In this document: in pieces, positions 15,458 through 23,771 of the stretch | Layout: each line of letters opens with the position of its first letter | Position numbering within the stretch: position 1 is the first letter of the stretch | Assembly (NCBI GenBank): GCA_023410055.1 | Contig: JAEYQK010000022.1 | Location: 16,297 to 80,296 of the forward strand | Length of the DNA stretch: 64,000 nucleotides | Direction: 5' to 3' | From: Acidobacteriota bacterium | GTDB taxonomy: Bacteria > Acidobacteriota > Terriglobia > Terriglobales > Acidobacteriaceae | Notes under the pieces: model-generated | Database searches by the model: none | Told to the model about the DNA's origin: nothing | Seen by the model: only the letters and a program-made list of their open reading frames with translations | Translations under genes and position numbers: made by a program

Positions 15458-16618
15458 TTATTTCTTCTGGAACAGTAGCGGTGCGAATTCGTGCAGGTCT
15501 CTGCGCCACGTGAGCCATTCATGGGCAGTACCCGGCGAGGCGTAGAAGACGTAGTGAATACCGACTTTTTCGAATTCGTCACGTGCATGCTGGGCCGCTT
15601 TCAGCCGCGACTCTTCGGCTGTGCCTGCGGCGATGAACATCAGTCGCGCCTTCTTGTTGAATTCGGCACCATTGCTCAGGACGCCGCCGTACGACGTTGT
15701 GGCATCGAGTGAAGCTAGAACGGTGCCGCTGAAAGAGCCGAACCAGGCGAATTTTTCGAGGCTAGTCAGGCCGATCTGAAGCGCGTACGCCGCTCCGAAG
15801 GAGAGTCCGGCGATGGCGCGATGCTCACGATCGGCAATCGTGCGATAGCGCGAGTCGATCAGGGGAACGAGATCGGTCATCATAATCTCACCGAAGGTCG
15901 GCGGTACCGTGATCACCATGGGGCGCGAGGGATCCGGTGGCAACCGAGGCGGCGAAGGCATGCGTTCACCCGGCTTTCCGAGAGAGCTGTTCTCCATAAC
16001 AACAATCATGGGCACGGCCTTACCGGCAGCGATAAGGTTGTCCATGATGTTGTCCATGTAACCCTGCGTGACCCAGCCGCGCTCGTCTTCGCCGCCCCCG
16101 TGTTGCAGGTAGAGCACCGGATAACGAGCTTTCACATTGGTGGCGTAATCGGGAGGCGTGTAGACGAACGCACGACGCCAGGAGTTTGCGTACTTCGAGA
16201 AGTACCGCAGCGAGCGCACGGCGCCGTGTGGTACGTTTTGCACGTTGTAGTAGTCCACTCCCTTCTCGGGGATCTCGATCCCGCTGGCCTGACGGCCCAT
16301 TCCGAAGAAGGTTTCGCTGGCGGGATCGCAGACCTGAACGCCGTCGATGACGAGCGAGTAGTAGTGGAAGCCCGGCACTTGAGGCGGGACGGTGACGCTC
16401 CATGTTCCGTCTTCCGCGCGGGTCATGTCGTAGGGTTGGCCGATATCGACCTGCACCTTCTTTGCGTCGGGTGCTTTCAGTCGAAATGTGACGCTGAGAT
16501 CGGAATGGACGCGGGGATATTCCGCGCCCATCACGTTGGTCGAAGCCGGTTGGGAGTCGTCTGCCTGTGACCAACAGAAGCTGCATGCGAGTATGCAAAG
16601 TATCAGTAGCTTTTTCAT
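15458..16618 (-). CDS. Secreted esterase with N-terminal E-set domain, copy 2
   Basis: A 386-residue paralogue of the genes on both sides. Signal MKKLLILCILACSFCWSQA, then an E-set domain (SDLSVTFRLKAPDAKKVQVD) and an esterase domain with VYTPPDYATNVKARYPVLYL, QHGGGEDERGW and nucleophile elbow AGLSFGAAYAL. The His is in GTAHEWLTWRRDLHEFAP near the C-terminus. It is much closer to copy 3 than to copy 1; the elbow reads GLSFG where copies 1 and 3 have GLSMGG. Only 16 bases separate it from copy 3, so copies 2 and 3 share a transcript. Probable role: deacylation of plant or microbial polysaccharide in the periplasm or outside. Confidence 0.83.
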   Translation of the reverse strand: MKKLLILCILACSFCWSQADDSQPASTNVMGAEYPRVHSDLSVTFRLKAPDAKKVQVDIGQPYDMTRAEDGTWSVTVPPQVPGFHYYSLVIDGVQVCDPASETFFGMGRQASGIEIPEKGVDYYNVQNVPHGAVRSLRYFSKYANSWRRAFVYTPPDYATNVKARYPVLYLQHGGGEDERGWVTQGYMDNIMDNLIAAGKAVPMIVVMENSSLGKPGERMPSPPRLPPDPSRPMVITVPPTFGEIMMTDLVPLIDSRYRTIADREHRAIAGLSFGAAYALQIGLTSLEKFAWFGSFSGTVLASLDATTSYGGVLSNGAEFNKKARLMFIAAGTAEESRLKAAQHARDEFEKVGIHYVFYASPGTAHEWLTWRRDLHEFAPLLFQKK

Positions 16619-16634
16619 CGTCGGCTCCAGTTGG

Positions 16635-17810
16635 TTATTTGAACAGCAGCGGCGCGAATTCGTGCAGATCGCGGCGCCAGGTCAACCACTCGTGGGACGT
16701 GCCGGGGGATTCGTAGAAGGTGTACTTGATGCCGGCATTCGTTACCGCTTCCTTGAAGCGCATCATGCCTTTCATCATGGACTCAGGTTCGGTTGACCCG
16801 ATGCCGAACCAGACAAGTCTCATGCGCTTATTGAAGTCAGCAGGGTTGGCGAGCACTCCACCGAATGCGGTCTTGGTGTCGATTGTCTGCGTGGTGTTTC
16901 CGCCCGGGACGCCACTGAATCCGCCGATGTATGCGAACTTGTCGAGATTGCGGAGACCGATTTCAAAAGCCTGTCCGCCGCCCATGGAGAGTCCGGCGAT
17001 GGCCCGATGCTCGCGATCGGTGAGCGTGCGGTAGTGGGCATCGACAGCGGGGATCAAGTCCTTGATCACAACTTCTTCGAAGGCGGAGGGATTGGGATCC
17101 TGCCCGGGTGCGAAGCGCTGAGGTGGGAAGCCCCCCGCCATCGGCGGATCACTCGGCCGACGCGCGTAGCCCTTATCCATGACGATGATCATGGGCACGG
17201 ATTTCTTTTCGGCGATTAGGTTGTCGAGGATGATGTCGACGCGGCCTTGAACGGGCCAGCCGCGCTCGTCTTCACCGCCACCGTGTTGCAGGTAGAGCAC
17301 GGGATAGCGGGCTTTGAGGTTGGTGTCGTAATCGGGCGGAACGTAAACGTAAGCCTTGCGCCACGAGGCGGTCACCTTCGAGTAGTAGAGGAAGCTGCGA
17401 ACATCACCGTGCGGGACGTCTTTCAGATCGTAATAATCAACGCCCTTTTCGGGGATCTCGATGCCGCTGGCTTGGCGACCCATTCCGTAGAATGTCTCGC
17501 TGGCGGGATCGCAGACCTTAACACCGTCGATCACGAGTGAGTAGTAGTGGAACCCGGGAACTTGAGGCGGCACCTTCACGGTCCAGACACCATCTTCCCC
17601 ACGGGTCATGTCGTGCGTGCCAGCCAGATCGATCTGAACCTTCTTGGCATCGGGAGCTTTCACTCGGAAGGTCACACTTAGGTCGGAGTGGACGCGGGGA
17701 TATTCTTGTCCTATTACGTTAGTCGAAGCAGGCTTGGAATCGCCCGCGGTCTGCGCCAGACAGATACCGCATGCGAGGAGTAATGCGAGTACGACGGCAA
17801 TTGCTTTCAT
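16635..17810 (-). CDS. Secreted esterase with N-terminal E-set domain, copy 3
   Basis: A 391-residue paralogue and the first gene of the leftward esterase run. Signal MKAIAVVLALLLACGICLAQ; E-set domain about residues 35-115; esterase domain with YVPPDYDTNLKARYPVLYLQ, nucleophile elbow AGLSMGGGQAF and C-terminal GTSHEWLTWRRDLHEFAP. ATG 17810 has AAAAGG about 9 bases upstream; a TTG at 17834 in frame is rejected because it would displace the signal peptide. A decayed piece of another copy lies just upstream at 17873-17911. The promoter must lie in the gap shared with the beta-helix gene, which holds two LacI-like palindromes. Confidence 0.83.
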   Translation of the reverse strand: MKAIAVVLALLLACGICLAQTAGDSKPASTNVIGQEYPRVHSDLSVTFRVKAPDAKKVQIDLAGTHDMTRGEDGVWTVKVPPQVPGFHYYSLVIDGVKVCDPASETFYGMGRQASGIEIPEKGVDYYDLKDVPHGDVRSFLYYSKVTASWRKAYVYVPPDYDTNLKARYPVLYLQHGGGEDERGWPVQGRVDIILDNLIAEKKSVPMIIVMDKGYARRPSDPPMAGGFPPQRFAPGQDPNPSAFEEVVIKDLIPAVDAHYRTLTDREHRAIAGLSMGGGQAFEIGLRNLDKFAYIGGFSGVPGGNTTQTIDTKTAFGGVLANPADFNKRMRLVWFGIGSTEPESMMKGMMRFKEAVTNAGIKYTFYESPGTSHEWLTWRRDLHEFAPLLFK

Positions 17811-17872
17811 GAATTGTACCTTTTCCGAGAGCAAGCCCCGGTGAACGGATTCCGGGGCTAGTGTTGAGGGAT

Positions 17873-17911
17873 ATGCGCCACGTTAACCACTCGTGGGCAG
17901 TTCCTTGTTCA
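17873..17911 (-). pseudogene. Decayed 3' fragment of a fourth esterase copy
   Basis: Read on the minus strand this stretch encodes EQGTAHEWLTWR, matching GTAHEWLTWR of copy 2, flanked upstream by in-frame stops and downstream by unrelated residues. The DNA match is visible directly: TGCGCCACGT then a CCACTCGTGGGCAGT-like run corresponds to 15500-15532 of copy 2. It is too short to be functional. It indicates that the tandem array once held another copy, or that a duplication broke down here. Confidence 0.65.
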
Positions 17912-17963
17912 TCAGGGTCTTATTACTCAAGTAATCGTATTCGTTCAAACTGTGCAGACACCA

Positions 17964-17977
17964 GCAATCGTTTGCTG
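17964..17977. promoter_or_regulatory. LacI/PurR-type operator-like palindrome, site 1
   Basis: AGCAATCGTTTGCT, flanked by C and G to give a 16-base imperfect palindrome centred on CG. The central CG with AGCAA arms matches the general pattern of LacI-family operators. The paired site lies 122 bases downstream. The regulator is not encoded in this window. Confidence 0.5.
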
Positions 17978-18085
17978 CGAAGATTGGACTTGCGGTGCCG
18001 AGTTATGGTGCTACATTGCAGGCGCTTTCGCAACAGAATTTGGTGATGGGACTAACGGCACGTGCTCTTGGCGTGAGCCAGATCG

Positions 18086-18099
18086 AGCAAACGTTTGCT
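18086..18099. promoter_or_regulatory. LacI/PurR-type operator-like palindrome, site 2
   Basis: AGCAAACGTTTGCT is a perfect 14-base palindrome with central CG, like PurR/CcpA-type operators. It lies about 160 bases before the beta-helix start and 275 bases from the esterase start. Two near-identical sites in one gap make chance occurrence unlikely; a LacI-family repressor controlling both transcripts is inferred. Confidence 0.58.
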
Positions 18100-18257
18100 A
18101 GGGGAAAGTGCAATCGACGGTTTGCGACTCTTGGACATGGAATCGCTTCATGCCTGAGGGTACACTGCTAGCATAACGAAAGCTGCCAGTGAATCTGAGT
18201 TGTGCATATTTGCCTCGCACCTGTGCGGAAGATAGACACAGGAGAAAAGGAACGATT

Positions 18258-20210
18258 GTGAAGAACCGCCTTTGGTCGTGCGCTTTCTTTGTTCTTCTTG
18301 CCTCCGCCTTTGTTTTTGCCTCCAGTTCGACAATGCCCGACGGGACTGAATTCATCTCGTGGGAAAAACCACTCCAATTTACGCATACCTACTACGTCAA
18401 CGGAAAAGCGGCGAACGCCGATGATAGAAATCCGGGAACCGAGCAGCGGCCCTTTAAGACTATTGGTCGCGCTGCTCAGGTTCTCAAACCGGGTGAGCGG
18501 GTCGTGATCGCCGAGGGTGTTTACCGCGAGTTTGTGCGTCCCGCCCGCGGCGGTACCGGCCCTGAGGCGATGATCAGTTATGAAGCCGCACCGGGCGCCA
18601 AGGTCGTCGTAAAGGGCTCGGCTGTCGTGAAGAACTGGCGCCCAAGTAAGGGCTGGAGGTTCGGAGTCGACCCGGAGACGAAGAAGGCTGTGCAGGCTTG
18701 GGAGCTTCCACTTGATCCGTCTCTGTTTCCAACCGGCTACAACCCATTCGGAGTCGATAACGTAATCGGCAATCGTATGTGGATTGACTACGCCAAGGAC
18801 AACATGGCGACCTATTTCCGCCGCCGGGGACTTGTCTTTGTGGATGGTCATCCGTTGGAGCCCGTCGAACTCGCGAGCGAGTTGGCGGGAGAATCGCAGC
18901 GATCAATGAACTATTTCAGCAAGGTCTTCTGGTCGCCGCTGTTCAAGGAGTTCTCACCGTACGCGGGCAAGGTGTGGATCGAGACCAACGGCATGACGCT
19001 GCACATTCGCTTGGCCAACGACGACGATCCGGCAAAACACACGATCGAGATCACCACACAGGAGCAGATATTCTCACCACTCGAACGCTACCAGTCCTAC
19101 ATACGCGTTAAGGGCATCACCTTCCAACATGCCGGAAACGGTTTTCCGGTGCCGCAGCGCGGCATGGTTTCTGTGAACCGTGGGCATCACTTCATCTTTG
19201 AAGACAACACCTTTGAGTGGGCCAACAGTGTGGGCCTTGATATCGGGAATGAGGACTGGGCAGCAAGTCCGGCTCCTGAGCCAGTCGGCTCTGACATCGT
19301 TCGCAACAATACATTCCGTTATTGCGGAATCGAGGGACTCGGTGGAACTGGCGGTCCGAAAGATACTCTAGTCGAGCGCAATTTGTTTGAGTGGATCGGC
19401 TGGCAGGATGCGGCGATGATGTCGGAGTCTGGCGGCGTGAAAATGCACACCGCGCGGAATCTGCTGTTCCGCAACAATGTGGTTCGCCACATCCGTCACG
19501 CCAATGGCATCTGGCTCGACATCGGCAACGCGAACGTTCGGGTCACCGGCAATCTCTTCGCCGACATTCCGGGCAATGTGAATCCGCATGCTGTTCACAT
19601 CGAAGGTAGCGACGTCTTAAACCAGATCGACAACAACATCTTTTCGAAGTTGACCGGCGGCATTCTGATTCGCGACACGAACAACGTTATTGTTGCCTAC
19701 AACCTGTTCATGGACTGCGAAGAGGTGTGCGTGGACACGATCTCGGGCATCAACGGTCCGCGTCCGATTTCCGGGCATACCAACGACGTTCACAACCTGA
19801 TGGTCTATGGGAACGTCTTTGCTCGCCCGGGACGTTCAGCAATCGAGTTCACCAATGCACGCAATCAGGCTGACGGGAATCTGTATCAATCGGGAGGGGT
19901 TTTCCCGATTGGGTTTGGCACCCCGTATTTGCGGGTCAAATTCCCGGAGCCGCCAGAGTGGCACAACCTGGTTTCCTGGCGTGAGCAGCACAATTGGGAC
20001 ACGAGTGGCGCTATGGGCCAGATCAACGTCACGCTTGACCCAGACAAGCTTGAACTCGCGCTTGAGGTTAAGAGCGACATCAAACCTCTACCTGCCTGGA
20101 AGAAGATTGATACGGACTTCTTCGGCAAGCAGGTATCGGGTGATCGTTTGCCCGGTCCGTTTGCTGATCTTCTGACCGGTCCTGCCACCCGCAAGGTGGA
20201 TCCCCGATAG
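18258..20210 (+). CDS. Secreted right-handed parallel beta-helix protein (DUF1565-like, possible polysaccharide-active enzyme)
   Basis: A 650-residue exported protein starting GTG at 18258, seven bases after AAAGGA; an upstream start at 18189 lacks such a site and displaces the signal peptide (KNRLWSCAFFVLLASAFVFA). After the signal, YYVNGKAANADDRNPGTEQR with PFKTIGRAAQ, PGERVVIAEGVYREFV is the DUF1565-type opening of beta-helix proteins. Many N-rich coils follow (FEDNTFEWANS, VRNNTFRYCG, FRNNVVRHIRH, VRVTGNLFADI, IDNNIFSKLTG, VIVAYNLFMDC). Beta-helix folds of this kind include polysaccharide lyases and hydrolases, but catalytic residues cannot be assigned. The divergent esterases fit a shared polysaccharide role. 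Confidence 0.8.
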   Translation: MKNRLWSCAFFVLLASAFVFASSSTMPDGTEFISWEKPLQFTHTYYVNGKAANADDRNPGTEQRPFKTIGRAAQVLKPGERVVIAEGVYREFVRPARGGTGPEAMISYEAAPGAKVVVKGSAVVKNWRPSKGWRFGVDPETKKAVQAWELPLDPSLFPTGYNPFGVDNVIGNRMWIDYAKDNMATYFRRRGLVFVDGHPLEPVELASELAGESQRSMNYFSKVFWSPLFKEFSPYAGKVWIETNGMTLHIRLANDDDPAKHTIEITTQEQIFSPLERYQSYIRVKGITFQHAGNGFPVPQRGMVSVNRGHHFIFEDNTFEWANSVGLDIGNEDWAASPAPEPVGSDIVRNNTFRYCGIEGLGGTGGPKDTLVERNLFEWIGWQDAAMMSESGGVKMHTARNLLFRNNVVRHIRHANGIWLDIGNANVRVTGNLFADIPGNVNPHAVHIEGSDVLNQIDNNIFSKLTGGILIRDTNNVIVAYNLFMDCEEVCVDTISGINGPRPISGHTNDVHNLMVYGNVFARPGRSAIEFTNARNQADGNLYQSGGVFPIGFGTPYLRVKFPEPPEWHNLVSWREQHNWDTSGAMGQINVTLDPDKLELALEVKSDIKPLPAWKKIDTDFFGKQVSGDRLPGPFADLLTGPATRKVDPR

Positions 20211-20221
20211 TGGAAGGAACT

Positions 20222-20257
20222 GAGCCCCACATCTGACCGAGTTCAAATGTGGGGCTC
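20222..20257. terminator. Hairpin terminator between convergent genes
   Basis: GAGCCCCACAT (20222-20232) pairs perfectly with ATGTGGGGCTC (20247-20257) around a 14-base loop. It lies 11 bases past the beta-helix stop and 20 bases past the fcl stop on the other strand. There is no T-run, but position and stem strength argue for a bidirectional terminator. Confidence 0.65.
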
Positions 20258-20277
20258 GAGTCGCGAAGGTAGCTAAC

Positions 20278-21279
20278 TCACTGCTGTACCGATACAGCAG
20301 AAGATGGCTCAGGACCGAGCGAGTTCTCTTCTATCGCAAGATCTTTGAAGGTGCGTTCTAGTCCGACACGCAGGCTGATTGTGGGTTTCCATCCAAGCCT
20401 TAGGAGCTTCGAGGTGTCCAGGAGCTTGCGTGGGGATCCGTCCGGTTTGGAAGAATCGAACTTGTAGACACCGGTGTAGCCGACTATCTCACCGATCAGT
20501 TGTGCCAACTCTCTTATCGTGATGTCCTGCCCCCAACCGACGTTAACGAGGGGGCCTTCCGGGGCGTTCTTGAGTTGATTGAACTTTTCGTGGGGGAGAT
20601 TCACCAGGAAGAGACACGCGGATGCCATGTCGTCACTATGAAGGAACTCTCGCCTCGGCGTTCCTGTTCCCCAAAGCCAGACCTCAGGTCGGTTCTGCAA
20701 TTTGGCAGACAGTATCTTTCGAAATAGGGCGGGGATCACGTGAGATGTACTCAGGTCGTAGTTGTCGCCGGGACCGTAGAGATTTGTCGGCATGACCGCC
20801 AGGTAATCAGTCTCGTGCTGCGCGTTGTAGGCACGGCACATCTCAATTCCGGCAATCTTGGCGATTGCATAGGCGCGATTGGTATGTTCAAGCGGACCGG
20901 TCAGTAAGGATTCTTCTTTGATCGGTTGCGGTGCAAACTTGGGGTAGATACAGCTCGAACCTAGAAACAGCAGACGCTTCACGTGGTTGCGGAAAGCTGC
21001 TTCGATGACATTGTTCTGGATTGCCAGATTCTGCTGAATGAAGTCTGCTGGATAGGTGCTATTCGCCAGGATTCCACCTACGCGGGCCGCCGCGAGGAAT
21101 ACGTATTCGGGCTTCTGCTCAGAAAAAAAGGACTGCACTGAAGCCTGATGTGTGAGATCTAGTTCCGCGTGGGTCCGGAGCAGTAGGTTAGAATACCCCG
21201 CCTTCGCCAGAACACGGACCAGCGCTGAGCCGACCAATCCGCGGTGTCCGGCAACGAAAATCTTCGCATTCTGGTTCAT
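20278..21279 (-). CDS. fcl: GDP-L-fucose synthase
   Basis: A 333-residue extended short-chain dehydrogenase. The NADP-binding motif is VAGHRGLVGSA (9-19); the catalytic Ser lies in FLGSSCIYP (S108/S109) with Y137 and K141 in YAIAK. LTGPLEHTNRAYAIAK and MPTNLYGPGDN are typical of Fcl/WcaG. It converts the 4-keto-6-deoxymannose product of Gmd to GDP-L-fucose by epimerisation and reduction. ATG 21279 lies four bases after the gmd stop, so the genes are translationally coupled; an alternative upstream start inside gmd adds 18 unrelated residues. Confidence 0.93.
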   Translation of the reverse strand: MNQNAKIFVAGHRGLVGSALVRVLAKAGYSNLLLRTHAELDLTHQASVQSFFSEQKPEYVFLAAARVGGILANSTYPADFIQQNLAIQNNVIEAAFRNHVKRLLFLGSSCIYPKFAPQPIKEESLLTGPLEHTNRAYAIAKIAGIEMCRAYNAQHETDYLAVMPTNLYGPGDNYDLSTSHVIPALFRKILSAKLQNRPEVWLWGTGTPRREFLHSDDMASACLFLVNLPHEKFNQLKNAPEGPLVNVGWGQDITIRELAQLIGEIVGYTGVYKFDSSKPDGSPRKLLDTSKLLRLGWKPTISLRVGLERTFKDLAIEENSLGPEPSSAVSVQQ

Positions 21280-21283
21280 GGAG

Positions 21284-22366
21284 TTATTCGTAGTAGTCGT
21301 AGACCTGGTATCCGTTGCGCCTAACCAACTCATCCCTTTCGGCGGCTTTCATGTCCGCTTCCATCATTTCGGCGACGAGTTCATGGAAGCTCACCTTGGG
21401 CATCCAGCCAAGTCTACGGCGCGCTGCGGACGCGTCGCCTCTCAAGGTGTCAACCTCCGCAGGGCGGAAATAGCGCTCGTCGACGGCGATGATGCAGCGA
21501 CCGGTGTCGTCGTAGCCCTTTTCGTGAACACCGGTGCCCACCCAATGGATATTCAGGTCGATGCGCGATGCAGCGGTCTCAACAAACTCGCGAACGCTGT
21601 GTTGTTCTCCGGTGGCGATCACATAGTCGCACGGCTCTTGTTGCTGGAGCATCAACCACTGCATCTCGACGTAGTCGCGAGCATGTCCCCAGTCGCGTTG
21701 AGCGTCCAGATTTCCGAGATAGAGGCACTCTTGCAGGCCTAATCGGATGCGAGCCAAACCACGAGTAATCTTGCGCGTGACGAAGGTTTCGCCACGCACT
21801 GGCGATTCGTGATTGAACAGAATTCCGTTGCACGCATACATCCCGTACGCTTCCCGGTAGTTGATCGTAATCCAGTAGGCGTAGAGTTTAGCGACTGCGT
21901 AAGGCGACCGAGGATAGAAAGGAGTAGTCTCTCGCTGAGGAATCTCCTGCACTAGTCCGTAGAGTTCGGAGCTGGATGCCTGGTAAAAGCGAGTCTTGTG
22001 TTGGAGACCAGTAATACGAATAGCTTCCAAGAGGCGCAATGTTCCAAGGGCGTCGACATTCGCAGTGTATTCAGGCTGCTCGAAAGAGACCGCGACGTGA
22101 CTCTGGGCAGCCAGGTTGTAGATTTCCTCCGGGCGGATTTCCTGTACGAGCCGTATCAGATTGGCGGCATCGGTGAGATCGCCGTAGTGGAGGTAAAGTC
22201 GAGGGTCGGGGTCATGCGGATCCTGATAGAGGTGATCAATTCTGTCTGTATTGAATAGGGAAGTTCGCCGCTTCAGTCCGTGCACTTCGTAACCGCGGTC
22301 GATCAGAAACTCCGCGAGATACGAGCCATCCTGTCCGGTTATGCCGGTGACTAACGCGCGTTTCAC
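21284..22366 (-). CDS. gmd: GDP-mannose 4,6-dehydratase
   Basis: A 360-residue SDR-type dehydratase. VTGITGQDGSYLAEFL (6-21) binds NADP, SSSELYG (131-137) carries the catalytic Ser/Glu and Y156/K160 are in SPYAVAK. It converts GDP-D-mannose to GDP-4-keto-6-deoxymannose for the following fcl product. The start is GTG at 22366, preceded by GGAGC. GDP-fucose (or GDP-rhamnose-like sugars) goes into surface polysaccharide. The GHMP kinase gene is divergent, 337 bases away. Confidence 0.94.
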   Translation of the reverse strand: MKRALVTGITGQDGSYLAEFLIDRGYEVHGLKRRTSLFNTDRIDHLYQDPHDPDPRLYLHYGDLTDAANLIRLVQEIRPEEIYNLAAQSHVAVSFEQPEYTANVDALGTLRLLEAIRITGLQHKTRFYQASSSELYGLVQEIPQRETTPFYPRSPYAVAKLYAYWITINYREAYGMYACNGILFNHESPVRGETFVTRKITRGLARIRLGLQECLYLGNLDAQRDWGHARDYVEMQWLMLQQQEPCDYVIATGEQHSVREFVETAASRIDLNIHWVGTGVHEKGYDDTGRCIIAVDERYFRPAEVDTLRGDASAARRRLGWMPKVSFHELVAEMMEADMKAAERDELVRRNGYQVYDYYE

Positions 22367-22703
22367 CAGAAGAGCTCCAATGTAGATCCAGTGGATGTTG
22401 CGCTAGCGTGCCGGAAGAACAGTAGGTATTCTCGGGGGCCCACCAACGAAGAGATTGCCGAAACGGCAACATAACGCTTTGCTGGTCCGTTCACGATGGT
22501 TGTGAGAAGGTGGCCTACGTAGCAAACGTTGCCACAATTGGTTATGCATTCTGCAGTATTGGGCAAATGGAGGCGCAGATTTGGGCAATCTGCAAGAAAG
22601 TGCACTTTCTGAAGGGAGTGCGTAGGTTGTGACCGACAGTTTGCTCGGCGGGCGAACGGCAATCGTGCTTCAAACTGGTCCCGCACCGTGATAAAAGAAC
22701 ATC
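22367..22703. other. Divergent promoter region between gmd and the GHMP kinase gene
   Basis: No gene is supported in these 337 bases. The main feature is a perfect 16-base palindrome at 22595-22610. No clear -35/-10 pair was recognised on either strand. Confidence 0.45.
22595..22610. promoter_or_regulatory. Perfect palindrome, possible operator
   Basis: AGAAAGTGCACTTTCT is its own reverse complement over 16 bases with no spacer, as expected for a dimeric regulator's site rather than an RNA hairpin. It lies about 94 bases before the kinase start and 229 bases before gmd. Confidence 0.5.
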
Positions 22704-23771
22704 ATGCATGCAACAAAGACATCCGGCGGTGTGAAGGGCGGTGTGATTAGCCAGGCGCCTTGCCGTGTCGATCTGGCCGGCGGGACCTTGGATCTATGGC
22801 CGCTGTACCTATTTCACCCGAATGCGGTCACAGTGAACATCGCGATCAACGTAATGACCACCTGCCGTATCACGCCGATCCAAGGTGGGCAGATTCACTT
22901 CCGTTCGGTTGATACGCGCCGTGAAGAGCAATTCGCAGATCTTGAGCAGCTCTGCCGAGCCAAGTCATTCAAGCACCCGATTGGCGGATGGCTGACCAAG
23001 TTCTTTGCTCCAGCAAGCGGGTTTGCTCTGGAGACAACTTCGGAGTCACCGGCGGGAGCGGGCATTGCAGGGTCCTCTGCACTGATGATTGCTACCACAG
23101 CCGCGCTTGCACGTTTTACGGGAAGGCGACTCGACAGGGAGCAGATGCGTGTTGTAGCTCAGAATGTTGAGGCTCAGATCATCAACGTTCCGACCGGATG
23201 TCAGGATTACTATCCGGCGCTTTACGGTGGGGTGAGTGCCGTTCATTTAGGCGCGGACGGTATCAGTCGTGAGCCGATTCCTGTAGCAGCGGAAGAGATT
23301 GACGCACGGTTCGTGGTGGTCTACACCGGGGCGCCTAGACAGTCGGGAATCAATAACTGGGAAGTCTATAAAGCGCACATCGACGGCGATAAGAAGGTTA
23401 TCAGGAACTTTGGAGAGATTGCCGAAATCGCCTGCGCGATGCGGCAGGCCCTGACCGCTCACGACTGGGGGGATGTAGCGCGGCTGCTTCGAAGCGAATG
23501 GACTCTGCGGCGCTCGAACTACAAGAACATTTCGACTCCCCTGATCGACAAACTGATCGCGGTGGCTCATAAGAACGGAGGCCGTGCTTCGAAGGTATGC
23601 GGTGCGGGCGGAGGCGGCTGTGTGCTCTTCATGGTTAAGGACGGTGCGAAGGAGCGTGTGAGCCGATCGTTGCAGCTCAATGGAGCGCAGGTTTTGCCAT
23701 TTCAGGTCGCACGCGAAGGGCTTAGTGTTTCTGCTACTCGACTTGACCCGCGTTCCGCGAGCCGGAGATGA
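22704..23771 (+). CDS. GHMP-family sugar kinase
   Basis: A 355-residue GHMP kinase. Motif 1 is APCRVDLAGGTLDL (18-31), the phosphate-binding motif 2 is SPAGAGIAGSSAL (115-127), and motif 3 is VCGAGGGGCVLF near residue 300. Relatives phosphorylate galactose, L-fucose or D-glycero-D-manno-heptose 7-phosphate. The divergent gmd/fcl pair makes a role in making an activated surface sugar plausible, but the substrate is not determined by sequence. The stop overlaps the start of the CPBP protease gene (ATGA), so the two are coupled. Confidence 0.83.
   Translation: MHATKTSGGVKGGVISQAPCRVDLAGGTLDLWPLYLFHPNAVTVNIAINVMTTCRITPIQGGQIHFRSVDTRREEQFADLEQLCRAKSFKHPIGGWLTKFFAPASGFALETTSESPAGAGIAGSSALMIATTAALARFTGRRLDREQMRVVAQNVEAQIINVPTGCQDYYPALYGGVSAVHLGADGISREPIPVAAEEIDARFVVVYTGAPRQSGINNWEVYKAHIDGDKKVIRNFGEIAEIACAMRQALTAHDWGDVARLLRSEWTLRRSNYKNISTPLIDKLIAVAHKNGGRASKVCGAGGGGCVLFMVKDGAKERVSRSLQLNGAQVLPFQVAREGLSVSATRLDPRSASRR

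Larger units (their letters stand above)
17811..18257. other. Divergent intergenic region: regulatory palindromes and an esterase remnant
   Basis: These 447 bases separate the leftward esterase run from the rightward beta-helix gene. They contain a short decayed esterase fragment (17873-17911) and two palindromes of the LacI/PurR type (17964-17977 and 18086-18099). No intact gene is supported. A possible rightward promoter pair TTGCGG...TACATT near 17992-18019 lies between the palindromes; this is weak. Confidence 0.5.

Noticed and set aside
17861..18046. 61-codon plus-strand frame in the divergent gap
   Set aside because: Its first part is the antisense of the esterase remnant; no ribosome site and not protein-like.
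22561..22610. Possible sigma-54 promoter (GG...GC) upstream of the kinase gene
   Set aside because: The GG-GC spacing is 7 instead of 10.
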